Source of the DNA: Ignelater luminosus
Lineage: Eukaryota; Arthropoda; Insecta; Coleoptera; Elateridae
DNA: 64,000 nt
Direction: 5' to 3'
Assembly: GCA_011009095.1 (NCBI GenBank)
Contig: VTPC01090891.1
Span: forward strand, 1 to 64,000
Below the pieces are notes generated by a model that ran no database searches, was not told the origin of the DNA, and saw only the letters and a program-made list of their open reading frames with translations. Position 1 is the stretch's first letter, and each line of letters starts with the position of its first letter. Below are positions 23,831-35,639 of the stretch, in pieces. A program made the translations under genes and the position numbers.

Positions 23831-26800
23831 TGCAAGTAGTAACACAACTTTTGGTTTCTAACTGTAAATAAATTGTAACTCAACCACTAACTACCTGCAA
23901 CAAAGTTTTGTTTGTACTAAAGCAAACTGTTTGTTTAGTGGTAACCTAATTTTGGCTAGCAGTAACAAAAGCTTGTTAGTCCCAATAGTTTGGTAAATTT
24001 TCAGCCTGGCAGACCTTGACACGGTGTTTAAATCGTTACAGTATTTCTACTACCTAGTTGTAAAGTTCCTTATCACAGCTTAATAGTTCTATTCTTGACG
24101 GCACAATATGGGTCTCGTTTGAATTCCCTACATAGATCGGTTAACCGACCGTTCCACTATGAGACCTTTCGAGTCTGCGTCGCGTCGGCTATGTAGAAAG
24201 GGATAATTTGGGTTGCTTCCTTTAATTTTTCTCTGGAAGAGACTGTTTTCTGCGATTGCTTCATATTACTATTAGATTATTGAGATAACTCTTTCAAGCT
24301 ATTGCTTTGGGATTATGCTTCAAGACCTCATATTTCATACGATATATGCAATCACACTATAATCTGAAGGGGTGTATCAAAAATTGCGGAAACTATTTTA
24401 TTAAAAGATTTCGGCCAAGATAATAAAGACTAGATAAACATATTAAGATGCTTTATTTGCTCAATGACAAACTTTTTTACTTTCCTTGGTCGTACAAATT
24501 TTGTTAGTATGATACAATGAAAGAAATTTCTCTGATTCAGATGCCTTGTAAGTTTTCTATCACTTGGACTACATTTATTTGACCACCGTCTTCTTTTTGA
24601 TCCATTCATCAAAATTTGACTAGGACTAATAAAACCTCAACTGTTACTACTGTTGGTGTCTTCCTCGTTGCTATAGTGATTTCTAGACAGAAAAGTATCT
24701 GAACCTACTACTCTTGAAAACATTTGACATTGAACCTTCAGACCAATGAGCATTACCGTGCTTTAATTTTGACAACCGTCTTTATATTCCACAATACAGA
24801 ATTTTGGGGTTAATTCTTCAGTGACTATTACCACCTGTGTACTTTTTATAAGATCACTATCGGCTTCACGTACAACTGTCTTGTCAATATGAGATTTCCA
24901 ACTTACTCACCTCACCTTATCCACCTGGTCATTATTGAGATCATTTGTCCAGCCTGTAAAGCTTCACAGATATAATACACAGCTTGCTGTGTCAAAAGTT
25001 TCTTTAATATAAAAGATATTGCTAGGGCTACTTTAGCAACTTGGTGCTGGGTGAAGAGTGATTCTTATAAATTTTTCTCCTGTACGTACGATGTTTGTTG
25101 TATAAAAAACTCTCTAAAGGTTGTGGTCAAAAAAATGAAGAAAAAAAGATGAAAACTATTAGTTCACTTCATAAATCTGTCGGCGTTTGTAGCCGTTCTG
25201 TGACTAAAACCAAACTCTCCAAATACACAAAAAAGTTTTTGAAGCTTCTCACATGGTAAATCAATTCAAAAAAGACAATTTAGGAAAATGTGTCATCCTC
25301 CTTGTAATCCCTATTTTCAGTTTCTGATTTGCAATTTTTATTGTATAATTAACTAAAAATACATAATTTCTTTTAATTACTGGTGTACATTTATCTTAAA
25401 CACCTTAGAGAAATACACTATTAAGAGCTGAATGTTAGTTTCGTGTAAGCGCCCCTAAAAGGAATTGTCATATAATCATCCCCGCATTTAAAATAATCCT
25501 TATTTTAAAAATAGAAAATAGAAAACGTTGCTAAATACAAGACTCTTACGTTGTCATTTAGAGACTTACAACGAATGAATATTACTTCCTTTATTCTTAA
25601 TCTGATCTAATTAGGAAACACTAAAATTATCTGATGATTTGGTAACGATTTATTGATTTATCTTAACTAGTTATTATGAAACATGATTAAAGGTTAACTA
25701 AACGCATATATAACGTACCGCGAAACTTTTCTTGTTTCATTTAGATTACATTCAACTACTTATCTATGTTAATTTTAAGCTTATACAGTTAATAATAATT
25801 AATCATTAAATTTCATAAACTTAAAACGTTCTAATTTATATGTCTAATAAAATAATATCAATTCTAATCTAACTTATAATAATTCCTTTACATTATAAAT
25901 CGAAGTAGAATATACCTTTAGGTTATAATGTGAGCACGATAGCAGGCATAAATCACCTTTGTTTTGATATCCTTTCATTCATATTAATTTTATAACACCA
26001 AACAGTATTATAAAAGTGCTCCTAGGCATTTACATAAAACATATTCCTATTTAGTTTTATAGTATTTAATAGAGTTAATAGTAGAGTAAATTTCCTTGTT
26101 TCTTGTTGACGAGAACAAGTTATACTGGTGTTTTTTCAAATTCAAGTATGAATTAGCTATAAAAATGCATTTACATGTATTTTATTAGTACGTAAGACAC
26201 ATAATTGTATATTTCTTCGCCAATTAGATAGATAAAATATTAGTTTCTTCCTTATCATTATATTAACATTAGTGTTCTCTAAGGGTATCTGTGGTTAAGA
26301 AACATGATATAAACTAATATCATGTTAGATGCGCATATTATTATTTTTAAAAACTTCTCTAATTAGGTTAGATAGAAAAGGGATTAATGACATCAAAACA
26401 TAAACTTTTAGACTTTTAATTTTACCTATAGAAATGAGATCAGGAAACACTGACTGAAAGTATTGTAACGACAAGTTGGGTGTGCGCGATCAAAATTGGT
26501 TTACTAAAAATAGTAATTAAATCCCATTCGCAATAATAATTTATTTCGGTTATAACATATTTAAAATTCTGTTACAAAATTCTTCTACAGTAAATAGTGA
26601 TAAATGACTTAAGTAACTCCCAAATATGCAAAAAGGTAAAATATTATTTGGTAATCAAAATCAGTAAAAGTAATCTAAAGATGATTTCACATCAAAACCA
26701 AGATCAATTGAGTTTTGTATCATCCATGGTTCTGAATTTAAAACCAAAAGGAGCACTGATCAAAACTTGATTGTCAGAAAGAAATCTAACACTCTAATAA

Positions 26801-27937
26801 CTACTTACAGAATCGAGGATGATTGTCTATTTGATAATGTCATTGGGTTAGCTCAATGAATCAGTTCTTGCCTGTAAGTCAGAAATTTACAAAACTTGAA
26901 GGAAAGTACCATCTGGCAACCAATTCAATTTTTATAAATATTTCGTAAAACATTCGCTCGCTGTCGTAAACAACTCCGAACAGAGCTTTTTCCATTTGTC
27001 TTGCAACCGGAAATATTGTCACTGCTCATTATATCAATGTTCCTCCTCCTATTAAAAGATTCAGTAAAACTACATGACTTTTTGAGTTTTATAATAAAAA
27101 CAGCCGACTCTACAACTCCAGAATTGCTATGACATAGAATCATCCGAATAATTTGCTTTGAACCCAAGCCAGAGGCAAAACAACAAAACTTATTGTTATT
27201 TAATTGTTGATTTCTGATTTGAGTTGCAAAAAGTGAGTAAATGAAACTCCTTTAAATAGGCCCCATAAAGCAAATTCATTTTCGCCAGGTTGGATCACTT
27301 AAGGTGTCTTACAACACTTAAGATTGAAATACGTTACTTTAAAGAACGAAAGTAGTTAATTTCTGAAATCTCATTTTTATTCTTTTAATTTAGATATCTA
27401 AAAGAACTTTTTCATATTTTTCAATACATTGCACATTACCATTCTTGGTTAATTACCCTGTTGTCTAATTACACACACAGCGCGAAGCGAGTGCCCTTTG
27501 TTTAAGATTTTCTACATTTCCTTTTTCTTCCCCTATCAACTACAATCTCAAATGCCAGTCGTTGAGTATAATTACACCTTTTGATTGAACTAAATTTTGT
27601 CTAAGGCCTGTCTTACCACATATTCCGTTAGCCCCGTTGTACAATGCATATTAAAAATCTGGAAATGGATGATATGACTGATTATAATGGCAACCAGATC
27701 TTGAAGAGTTTTTGCAAATTTCCATATTATTTAACTTTATGATTTTGTCTTTGAGCAAAGCTTATCCCAATTAAAAAGTTAAGAAAACTGAAGAAAAACA
27801 AAAATTCTTGAAAATTTCGACTAATTATCTTAAGATGACCTGTTCACGATGGTCCTGCCCTAGTTTAAGAAGTAAAATCTATTGTAATCAAGAAGTATGA
27901 ATAGCATAAAAAATGTTTTTGAGTAGTGATCGTCATC
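23831..27937. other. Intergenic DNA, no supportable gene
   Basis: Small frames such as 24430-24612 and 26925-27167 on the minus strand have no motif I recognise. A perfect CGGTTAACCG palindrome lies near 24138. From 25300 to 26900 the DNA is very AT-rich. Confidence 0.45.
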
Positions 27938-28378
27938 TTAAGCAGCTATGTTTTGATTATTTTTTGCATTTCTTTGAGTTGTGTACCAAAATACATTTAA
28001 ACCACAGCATTGGTAATTCAAAGTTCTAAAAAGATTTTCTAGAACCATTTTGGCCATTGAAATGAGACTACTTAGTACTTCTCGATGTTGCTTTTCCATC
28101 CCGGAGGGCTGTTTTAAGAAAATATTCCTGTTTAGTCGGGAAGGAGGGAGGTTACTGCAATGTCCGGCGGCGCGGTGCACTGATCTGATTGCAGTTGTGC
28201 TTGCTCGTGCTGAAGGTAGAGGGAGGAATTGCAGACACCAAGATTTTAAGTATGCGATGTTGAAGTGGGAGCTTTGACGAACTCCGTCGAATTCCTCATT
28301 TGGTAGTGAAGAACGCGCTTCCAGTAGCTGTATTGGGAAATGCCTTCTAGTATTTGCCCTCACTACTAAAAAAACCAC
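27938..28378 (-). other. Unrecognised 146-codon open frame in a GC-richer patch
   Basis: The frame starts MVFLVVRANTRRHFPIQLLE and shows no signal peptide, membrane segment or known motif. The patch 28080-28350 is clearly less AT-rich than its flanks. The opposite strand is also fairly open (28050-28277). It may be an old mobile element rather than a gene; no function can be assigned. Confidence 0.2.
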
Positions 28379-29029
28379 AGAATAACCTTAGCGAGATCAG
28401 ATGGCCCGAAGATGTGGTTTCTGGACTTTATGAATGCGAATGTAGAGCAAGAATCGCTAGCTATATTTCTCGGTAATTCTGAAGAGGTAGGCGATGGTCT
28501 GCTATATATGCAAGCAGCGTAAAAACGCATCGCGTTGCTCAAAATATGGAGATAAACATACTTCTGAAGGATATACTCTCAGTTAAATACCAAATCTCAT
28601 TCCAGGCTTACTTCTACTCATTAAAATGTAACCTACATGCTTTTATTCAAATACAATGCTAAAATCTGGTTTGACACAAATAATGCAGACACTTGGTTTT
28701 ACTCGTAAATAAAAATACTGCTAACTTAATAATTGAAGTGGTTCAGTTAATAATAGGATTGTCAAAATAAAGTAACACTTTTGATATTACGCAAGATGAT
28801 TTGTTAATTTGGAATTAGTATTAATCAATCGAATTGCAGATTAACTATAAAGATAAAACTAATAAAGAAAACCTTGAACACTTACCTAATCTACACGTTT
28901 TGATCCAGCGAAATCAGACCGCGTTCCTGTCCCAATCAAGTGTACAACCAAAATGCATTTAAACGTTTAGATCCAGTTTTTCAGTCGTTGGTCAAGGTTA
29001 ACTAGAGTATTAGAGCCGCAGTTGTATCC

Positions 29030-30130
29030 TTGGCAATAATCCTTTAGTTCTGAATTCAAGCTGTTTACTAAGAATTCGAATAATGTTTGTGACTCTTTTC
29101 TCTTTTTTATTTATGTGACGTCGGCGTTGTTTTCTCTTGAGTTACTACACCCAAATATTCTACGGAATTAGTACAGGAAAGTGAAAGACTATCAATCTAA
29201 AATGGAGAAGAAGCCATAGATATAAGTCCAATATACTAGTTTAGTCATCTTTTGTATTAAATCTGCATTACTAAATTCTACATTTGTTTTCAGCATTATT
29301 ATGTAAAAACTTCATCCGTAAACTGCAAAATTTCCGTATTACTTCCTCGGATGGTTCTAGCTAAATTGCATGAGTAAATTATGTATAATAATGGACTTAC
29401 TACTTAAATATGCTTCCAAGAGAAGTTAATTGAGCAACCTCTATCGATCAAATATTTAACAGGACATTGTCATAAACACCTTGCATGTCCACTAAAGCAC
29501 TGATATATTATTATTGTTAGTAAATGCTGTTTATATGTCTTTAATTGATTTTTCTCTAGAGATATTGGTCTGTAAGAGTTTACTTCGTTAATGGGCTTAC
29601 CTGGTTTTAGAAGTGATATGAGCACATATTCTTTTCAGTCACTTAAAATAGGTTCTTTCTATACTTTAAAGAAATAATAAATACTGTCCTTTTCTGGTGA
29701 GGTACTTATTGTTATTTTGTTTAAGTACCCTAAAAAATTCATTTGCCATAAATGATCTGGTGAGAGTATTACCATCTTCACTGATACTGTTATCAATCTG
29801 TGCTGGTTTGGTAAGGACTCATGGGAATGATAGTTTATCTTGATACCATTATAGTCCAAGAATCTTTATCAATGATTGACTTGCTTCTGTTGTTTCTGCA
29901 TTGAAGAAGTTCAATCATAAGTTGTCGCGTACTTTCTTCCAGTTTTTACTTCTTTTGTAATTTATTAAATTATATAATACTTATTTAGGATATCTTTATA
30001 TCTTTGGTAGTAAAACTTACGTTCTTCAACAGCTTTTGAATATTGTGCACTTGACCACGGATTTTCTTTGATTGAGGCTTTCTTTCTTTTTTGGAAGCGG
30101 GATTGGGCGAACCACTACTAGCAATTAGCA
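29030..30130 (-). mobile_element. Decayed jockey-type LINE (linker plus reverse transcriptase)
   Basis: Minus-strand frames carry, in order: a PWSSAQYSKAVEERKFYYQRY-like linker (about 30060-29990), LISLLKPGKPINEVNSYRPISLEK (about 29620-29550), ALVDMQGVYDNVLLN (about 29495-29450, matching the LDI-gAFDNV catalytic block), and SPLLYIIYS plus LQFTDEVF (about 29400-29290, the remains of GSVLSPLLYIIY and of the -Y-DD- box). SVEYLGVVTQEK comes last (about 29165-29130). The order is that of a jockey-like reverse transcriptase. The copy is riddled with stops and frameshifts. Ends and target duplication were not found. Confidence 0.7.
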
Positions 30131-30583
30131 TTGAGAAAAAGATCTTTGTGTGATAAATACCTGATGAAATTGATATCTCAAAAAGTTTCCTCATGGACTA
30201 TTCTTATATACAATTTAACACCTACATACTGGTGTTTTACGAAAACTGCAATAGTAACTAAGAGCTATCTGGTATTGTATGATCTATTCCTATTTATTCG
30301 CAGATCAAATGCATCACCCTGCTATGTGAATGATTATGACACTTTTGAGTACATTCCTAAAACGCACTTAAACTCCAATTATTTTGATGTCCAGAGTTTA
30401 TACGTAACGCACTTTTTGTCAATGACCCTAACAAATAATGGGCCAAATATGAATATCTTCTCGTTGTCATTGATACATAGGTCTAAAACAAATAATAAAG
30501 TAGATTGTGACCCTTACCATCCAAACAGAAGACTCATCAGAATGTCTATGTGGTGAAATAGAAGACCTGCAGCAAATTTTTTC

Positions 30584-30904
30584 CTAAGCGCCTAATACGT
30601 ATTGACGAAATCTATGGAGATTTCCGATTAACCTTTTAAATCTTTTATTTCTGAAAAGAACAAATAAATATGTACAAGCTAATATAAAAGTATTTACCAA
30701 AAAATGAATCGAAACTATACAGCATACTGGAAGGCTTTCCAACACATGATACGAAATGCCAAAAAACCCATACAATTTGGCTTTTATGGGTAGAAATATT
30801 TTGAATTTTACTAAAACATAATATATGTATGTAATGTTATCTAGATTGTATCGTATAGAATCTGAAATAGATAAACGTGAAATAAATAGGTACTTTAAAA
30901 ACAT
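30584..30904 (-). other. 106-codon frame with two hydrophobic segments; possible chemoreceptor fragment
   Basis: The frame begins MFLKYLFISRLSISDSIRYN. It has a hydrophobic stretch around LYGFFGISYHVLESLPVCCIVSIHFLVNTFILACTYLFVLF followed by the basic RNKRFKRLIGNLHRFRQY. Hydrophobic segments followed by a K/R-rich loop are seen near the N-terminus of insect odorant and gustatory receptors, but no family signature is decisive. The frame ends without a convincing splice donor, and the 5' end overlaps the start of the VPS37A-like pseudogene on the other strand. It is most likely a fragment or a chance frame. Confidence 0.15.
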
Positions 30905-31720
30905 TCAATGATAAAATCACAGAAATGCAAGAAGGAATAGAATATGATGGTTTCATTTCATGCTGATGGTGCTCCTGGCTTGTTAGATTTTACAGTTCAC
31001 TTAGATTTGAGAAGTGTTATGCAATCAGTTATAAGAGAATTTGAACGAACTTCATGTCCTTTAGCAACAGAACCTGGTAACAATATTACATCACCAACAG
31101 CGCCTGCTAGAGTTAAGGTAGCAGAAATGATAGGTCGCGATAGTCCATTCAAGCTTCAAGTGGACTTCAAACTTCTCCAACACATTCCTTTTCTATTTCT
31201 CATTCACTCACTTTTTCTGAATTAAATGCTTTATGTTTAGATGAATTACATTTTTCAAATGAATGTGTAGAGAAGCAAGAAGAATTTGTGTAAAACTTTC
31301 CACAAATTAAAAAATGGACAAGGTTATAAACGATCTCATTTATCATGTTGAAGAGTTAGCAGATTGCAATTTGGCTAAAGAAAACGTTTAGAAAACTTCA
31401 TTACTGATGTAGAAGCAAAGATAGAGGAAGTAACAAAATGAGCATTTGAAAATGAAAGACTGAATGCAACATACCAAATGTTATCTGAAAAGTATTCACC
31501 AAGAAATATTAAAGATCAACTTCAACAAGTAGCTGAAAAGTCGAATATAGAAAGCAAAACAGTTGCCGAAACATTCTTTAACGGTGAAATAGATGTGGAA
31601 TGAATTTGTAAGTTCGTATATTAAAATAAGGACACTCACAATCAGTCAAACTCGCAAGACTAAAGCAACAACCTCACTACTTACGTACGATTCTTTAAGA
31701 ATACCAGAATAATTTGTAAC
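30880..31720 (+). pseudogene. Processed pseudogene of an ESCRT-I VPS37A-like subunit
   Basis: Successive plus-strand frames reconstruct the order of a VPS37A-type protein. An N-terminal piece FNDKITEMQEGIEY (about 30910-30950) resembles the IAEIQKDVEY segment of VPS37A. LLDFTVHLDLRSVMQSVIREFER (about 30979-31047) resembles the end of the UEV-like domain. ELNALCLDELHFSNECVEKQEEFV and NFPQIKK (about 31220-31312) follow. The mod(r) coiled-coil region then reads MDKVINDLIYHVEELADCNLAKE, RLENFITDVEAKIEEVTK, YQMLSEKYSP, DQLQQVAEKSNIESKTVAETFFNGEIDVE (about 31313-31602). A frame-shifted FVSSYIKIRTLTISQTRK ends it. At least three frameshifts, three stops (about 31291, 31437, 31600) and a deletion inside the UEV region break it. 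No introns are evident, which favours retroposition. Functional VPS37A acts in endosomal sorting; this copy cannot. Confidence 0.72.
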
Positions 31721-33589
31721 GTGCCCTTCAAAGACTTTTTGTCTCTCTTCTTTGATTAGTAGCATTTGTTCTTAATTACACTAAAGAATTTTGACACGAT
31801 TGTTTGAATGCGAACATTTATTTTTTGCGTTCGTTAAATTTAATCTTCATGTTTGCTCCTTCTTGAAAGTTCCTGGTTTCTTTTTATTCTTTGTATTAAA
31901 TGACATACAAAGGATTATAAACCTTGATAAATTCAATTGTTTAATAACATGACCTAACATTCTACTTTCTTCTTTTTTATTATATATTATAACCCAATGT
32001 ATTCTTATGAACGAACATATTAAGGGCTAAATGGCATTAAAGAATAATGAATTATTACTCCAATTCCAAGTATTAGAGACAACAATGAAAACTTAAAAGT
32101 CATTTATTGCAAGTCATCCAGAATATTTAAGAAATGTAAATTTTCAACATCACACTACTTTTTAATTTCCGCTTCAATATTTCCTAGGGGTGAAAAAATT
32201 CCTTGAACTTTACAGCCTTTTTAATTATATCAGCTGTGTGTTTAATGTGGTAATACTTAATTGCAAAGTCAAAAAAAGTTGAACCTTGAAATTATGAACA
32301 ACTTATATTTAGCTTTATTACAATAAAATTATTCAACTAAATATTATTGTTAGAAATTTCCAAATTTACACAAAAAATGTCAAGGTATTCACGTTTCCTT
32401 AATAAAAACTGTTTTTTAGTTATTATTCTTTTCTTTCTGAATATTAATTTTTTTCGGAATTAAAGAAAATGAAAAACGTCAAAATGAACATAAATAATAT
32501 AAATTCATAAATGTTTAAAAGTCAAATCGTATTAGAATATATAGAATTAACGGTACAATATTTTATTTAAATTTATGTATAATGGAAATGTTAGAATTCC
32601 ATGCAAAAGGGAAATTTTCATAAATACCTAGATGATTATCACGAGCATTTATTAAATTATAAGTCAGGTGTGAACATTATCAAAATATTTTTTATATTTA
32701 AATAAACATATTATACTGACAATCTTGCAAATTTCTTTTTTTATAAATTTATTTTTTCGATTCAATCGAAATATTTTATAATTTGATTGACATGTGAAAC
32801 TGGATCAAGGATCTCTAAAATATGATTGTTATAAGTTATTTTATTACAGTGCAAGGTATGGGTATTATCTTTTTTCTTAATTCCCCCCCCCCCTCACTTG
32901 CGGTTTTTCTTATTTTAGCGAATGAATTAGCAAAACGTTGAATTTCTTCATACTTACATCCGTTTTCATTGAGTTTTTTCTTGCATAATGCAATAGGATT
33001 TGATTTTGCTAATCTAATGAGGCCTGCATGATTGTTTTTATTAAGTTACGTCAGGAGAAAACGAAATTTAATAAATAATAATGAATAATAATGAATAACT
33101 TTAATACTTTGTGATGTTTTGAAACTGGAACAAGAACGCAATTTAATTGTTTATATTATGAATTACGATGGAAAGCCAACATAATAGAAATAAATCAAAA
33201 TTTCTGTCATTGAAAAACTGTGTTTACTCTCTATTTAAGACATACTTCTAATTGAGTTTACTCAATATCTTGCCCAATATAAACCAGGTATTCAATTTTA
33301 AATAATCTTACATTTTAGTTTGTCTTTACAAGATGCAGTCTTGACCTTGACCATATATTAGTTTGGTGTCTCCATTGCATATTTTTGCCATAAAGATGAT
33401 ATAAACCCAATTAACTTGTTCATATCAAATTCCATTATTAGGCAAGATGGTAATGATGGTTACCCCCGAATAGGAATTAATTTTGTTCTTCTTACTTTTC
33501 ATAACGTTACTGAAATATAACTTTTCGTTGGCTCTGGGTACTGCTCGGTAAGCTCCTACATTTCCTGCGATGATTACGTTAGTATCTTT
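31721..33589. other. AT-rich intergenic DNA with an 11-nt C run
   Basis: No supportable gene. A homopolymer of 11 C at 32883-32893 stands out in this AT-rich DNA. A stretch of about 45 nt near 32777 (TTTGATTGACATGTG then TGGATCAAGGA) resembles one near 40744 (TTTGATTGATGTG then TGGATCAAGGA), hinting at a dispersed repeat. Confidence 0.45.
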
Positions 33590-34870
33590 TCACTAATCTC
33601 CTCTCCCTATATAATCAAATGAGATTTACTGCACACCACTGCACTGCACATTTGGGTCACCAGAATATCACAATAAAGGCAATGTCCTGGTAAAAGCCAT
33701 TGATGTTCTAGACTTACATCACGTTGTGCCAACATATCTGACATTGGTATAACTCTCATTATTGCCAAAATTGCTCCCAAAATTACTTAGTTAATTCTGG
33801 ATAGGACACCTATCTCCGACCACTTTTCTGTTGTGAAGTGTTTAAAGTGCGATGGCCAAATTTTTTTCAAAGTATATCTCAAGAAAAAAGGAAACTAGAT
33901 CCCAAATCAGCACACACAATCTTGTGACAAGTTTTCTAATCTGCCTGATTTCATTCCTCCGAAGCATGTACTTCTTACTTTTTGAACTGGACAATGCTAT
34001 TAAACCATGGAATAGCACTCTCGGTTATGACAATAGAAGTTATTCCCTTCTTTTCTTATTGCCATTCACTGGAAAAGGAATTTTACTATCTGTCTTTAAA
34101 GATATGTGGCTTAGAAACGCTTAAGTGGATACACTCAAAACCATTCTTACCGCATCAATATTAAAACGCAAAAAAGTTTGTTGTTATTGAATTGAGATCA
34201 GATCTTTCTTCCTAAACAGTACGATTTTTAGAAAAGAACAAGGCACTATTGACACTCTTACGTCATACAGCTGACGTTCTCCAAAAAGGGGCACTTGTGA
34301 ACTATATTTTTAGATTTCAAGAACGTTTATAATCATGTTAACTTAGATATCTTGGAGAGCAAATTACAGACCATTAATCTGCCACACTTTGCTGCTAATA
34401 TTACTTGCACTTTTTTCAGGAACCATCTCCTTTAGTTACATTTGGTCATCCTGTAATTACGTCTTGGTCGACGGTCTTATTACATTATGTCAACTGGCTG
34501 GAGATTAAACCATTAAGCTCAAAGTGTAATAACAGTACAAAAAAATCTTAAGGCTTAAGAACGAAAAATCCACAATGCATTTCAATGAGGTAGCTAATGC
34601 TCAAGACATTACCGCCCATTCTAAAACTCATTTTATTAGCACCGTTTGGCAAAATCACTGGGAGGATTCTAATGCTACTCAATACGCCTTGATTTACCCT
34701 TCCGTACATAACCCATCATGATATACCGATCACAACAATTTTCTTGCGTACTTTGTACTGTAACCGAATGGCTACAGTTTGGATATGTTCTTTATCCTGC
34801 TCATTTAAGCTGAATCGGAGTGTTCAATTTGTTGCCTCTGTAACTATCCGTTGGCAAACTTTAATCATTC
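33590..34870 (+). mobile_element. Decayed jockey-type LINE (endonuclease and reverse transcriptase)
   Basis: Plus-strand frames begin with endonuclease remnants: GSPEYHNKGNVLVKAIDVLDLHHVVPTYLTLV (about 33655-33750), matching the WGS---N-RG--L---I---DL---N---PT block, then TPISDHFSVVKC (about 33805-33845), the SDH active-site motif of apurinic-type endonucleases. A long degenerate linker follows. The reverse transcriptase starts at DFKNVYNHVNLDILESKLQTINLP (about 34315-34385), matching DFK-AY--VNL-IL--KL. Beyond it comes FFRNHLL and very degraded sequence. Many stops; no poly(A) tail or target duplication identified. Confidence 0.7.
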
Positions 34871-35639
34871 TTTAATCTTCCTCACATATCTGAGGAAAAA
34901 AAATAAACTGATGAGTTGTTTCTGTCTGTAACCGTGCTACAATCTTGTCTTTTATGTGTACAAAGAACTTTTTCGCTTTTTTCAACGCGTTGTACATCAC
35001 TGTTTAATTGGAATATATCTTAGTCTAGAATTCTTCTTGAATGCCTGCCTCCTTTGTCAACTACCCTCTTGCCTTAACCCCTCTTTCCGTTGGTCTTTAC
35101 TATTTTGCCAGCTAGACAAGTCACTATGACTAAATTCATAGCTGAAGACAAGTATCCTTGTAGTATCCTCTTATTCAAAGTTTTTTAAACTTCTGTTTTA
35201 TTTTCCCTTTTATCATCTGACAATGGGCTACGATCTCAAAAAAAAAAGTATAGAGTGCCAAATTGAAAGTAGATATTAGTATGGATAAATCTCCAAGCGT
35301 TTTATTTCAATTGCTAACTATTAATGTTACTCAAAATCAGTAACAATCAGCTAGAAATTCCTAAGTAAGGTTATAGATTCTAGACGTCGGACCTGTGCAA
35401 AGAAATAGAGGTCTAACTTTATAGTTGATTTTATTAAAAAATATTTAAATTGACGCCTATAAAATCTACTTCCAACCATTTTGATAAAGAATTTATAAAA
35501 AACATGCGACGTAGTTTTAAGTTTCGGGAAGATTTATTCCTTATGCTGTTTTTCTTACCCAATGGAATTGGATTTTTTTAACAATTCTCATCTGCGTTTA
35601 ATGTTTCTTTTTTTGTAGAAAATTACAAATTTAAAGCAT
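34871..35639. other. Intergenic DNA between two LINE remnants
   Basis: No recognisable motif; probably the 3' part of the plus-strand LINE and unrelated AT-rich DNA. Confidence 0.4.

Noticed and set aside
30131-30556. 141-codon plus frame
   Set aside because: No known motif, and it lies opposite what appears to be the upstream part of a decayed LINE on the minus strand.
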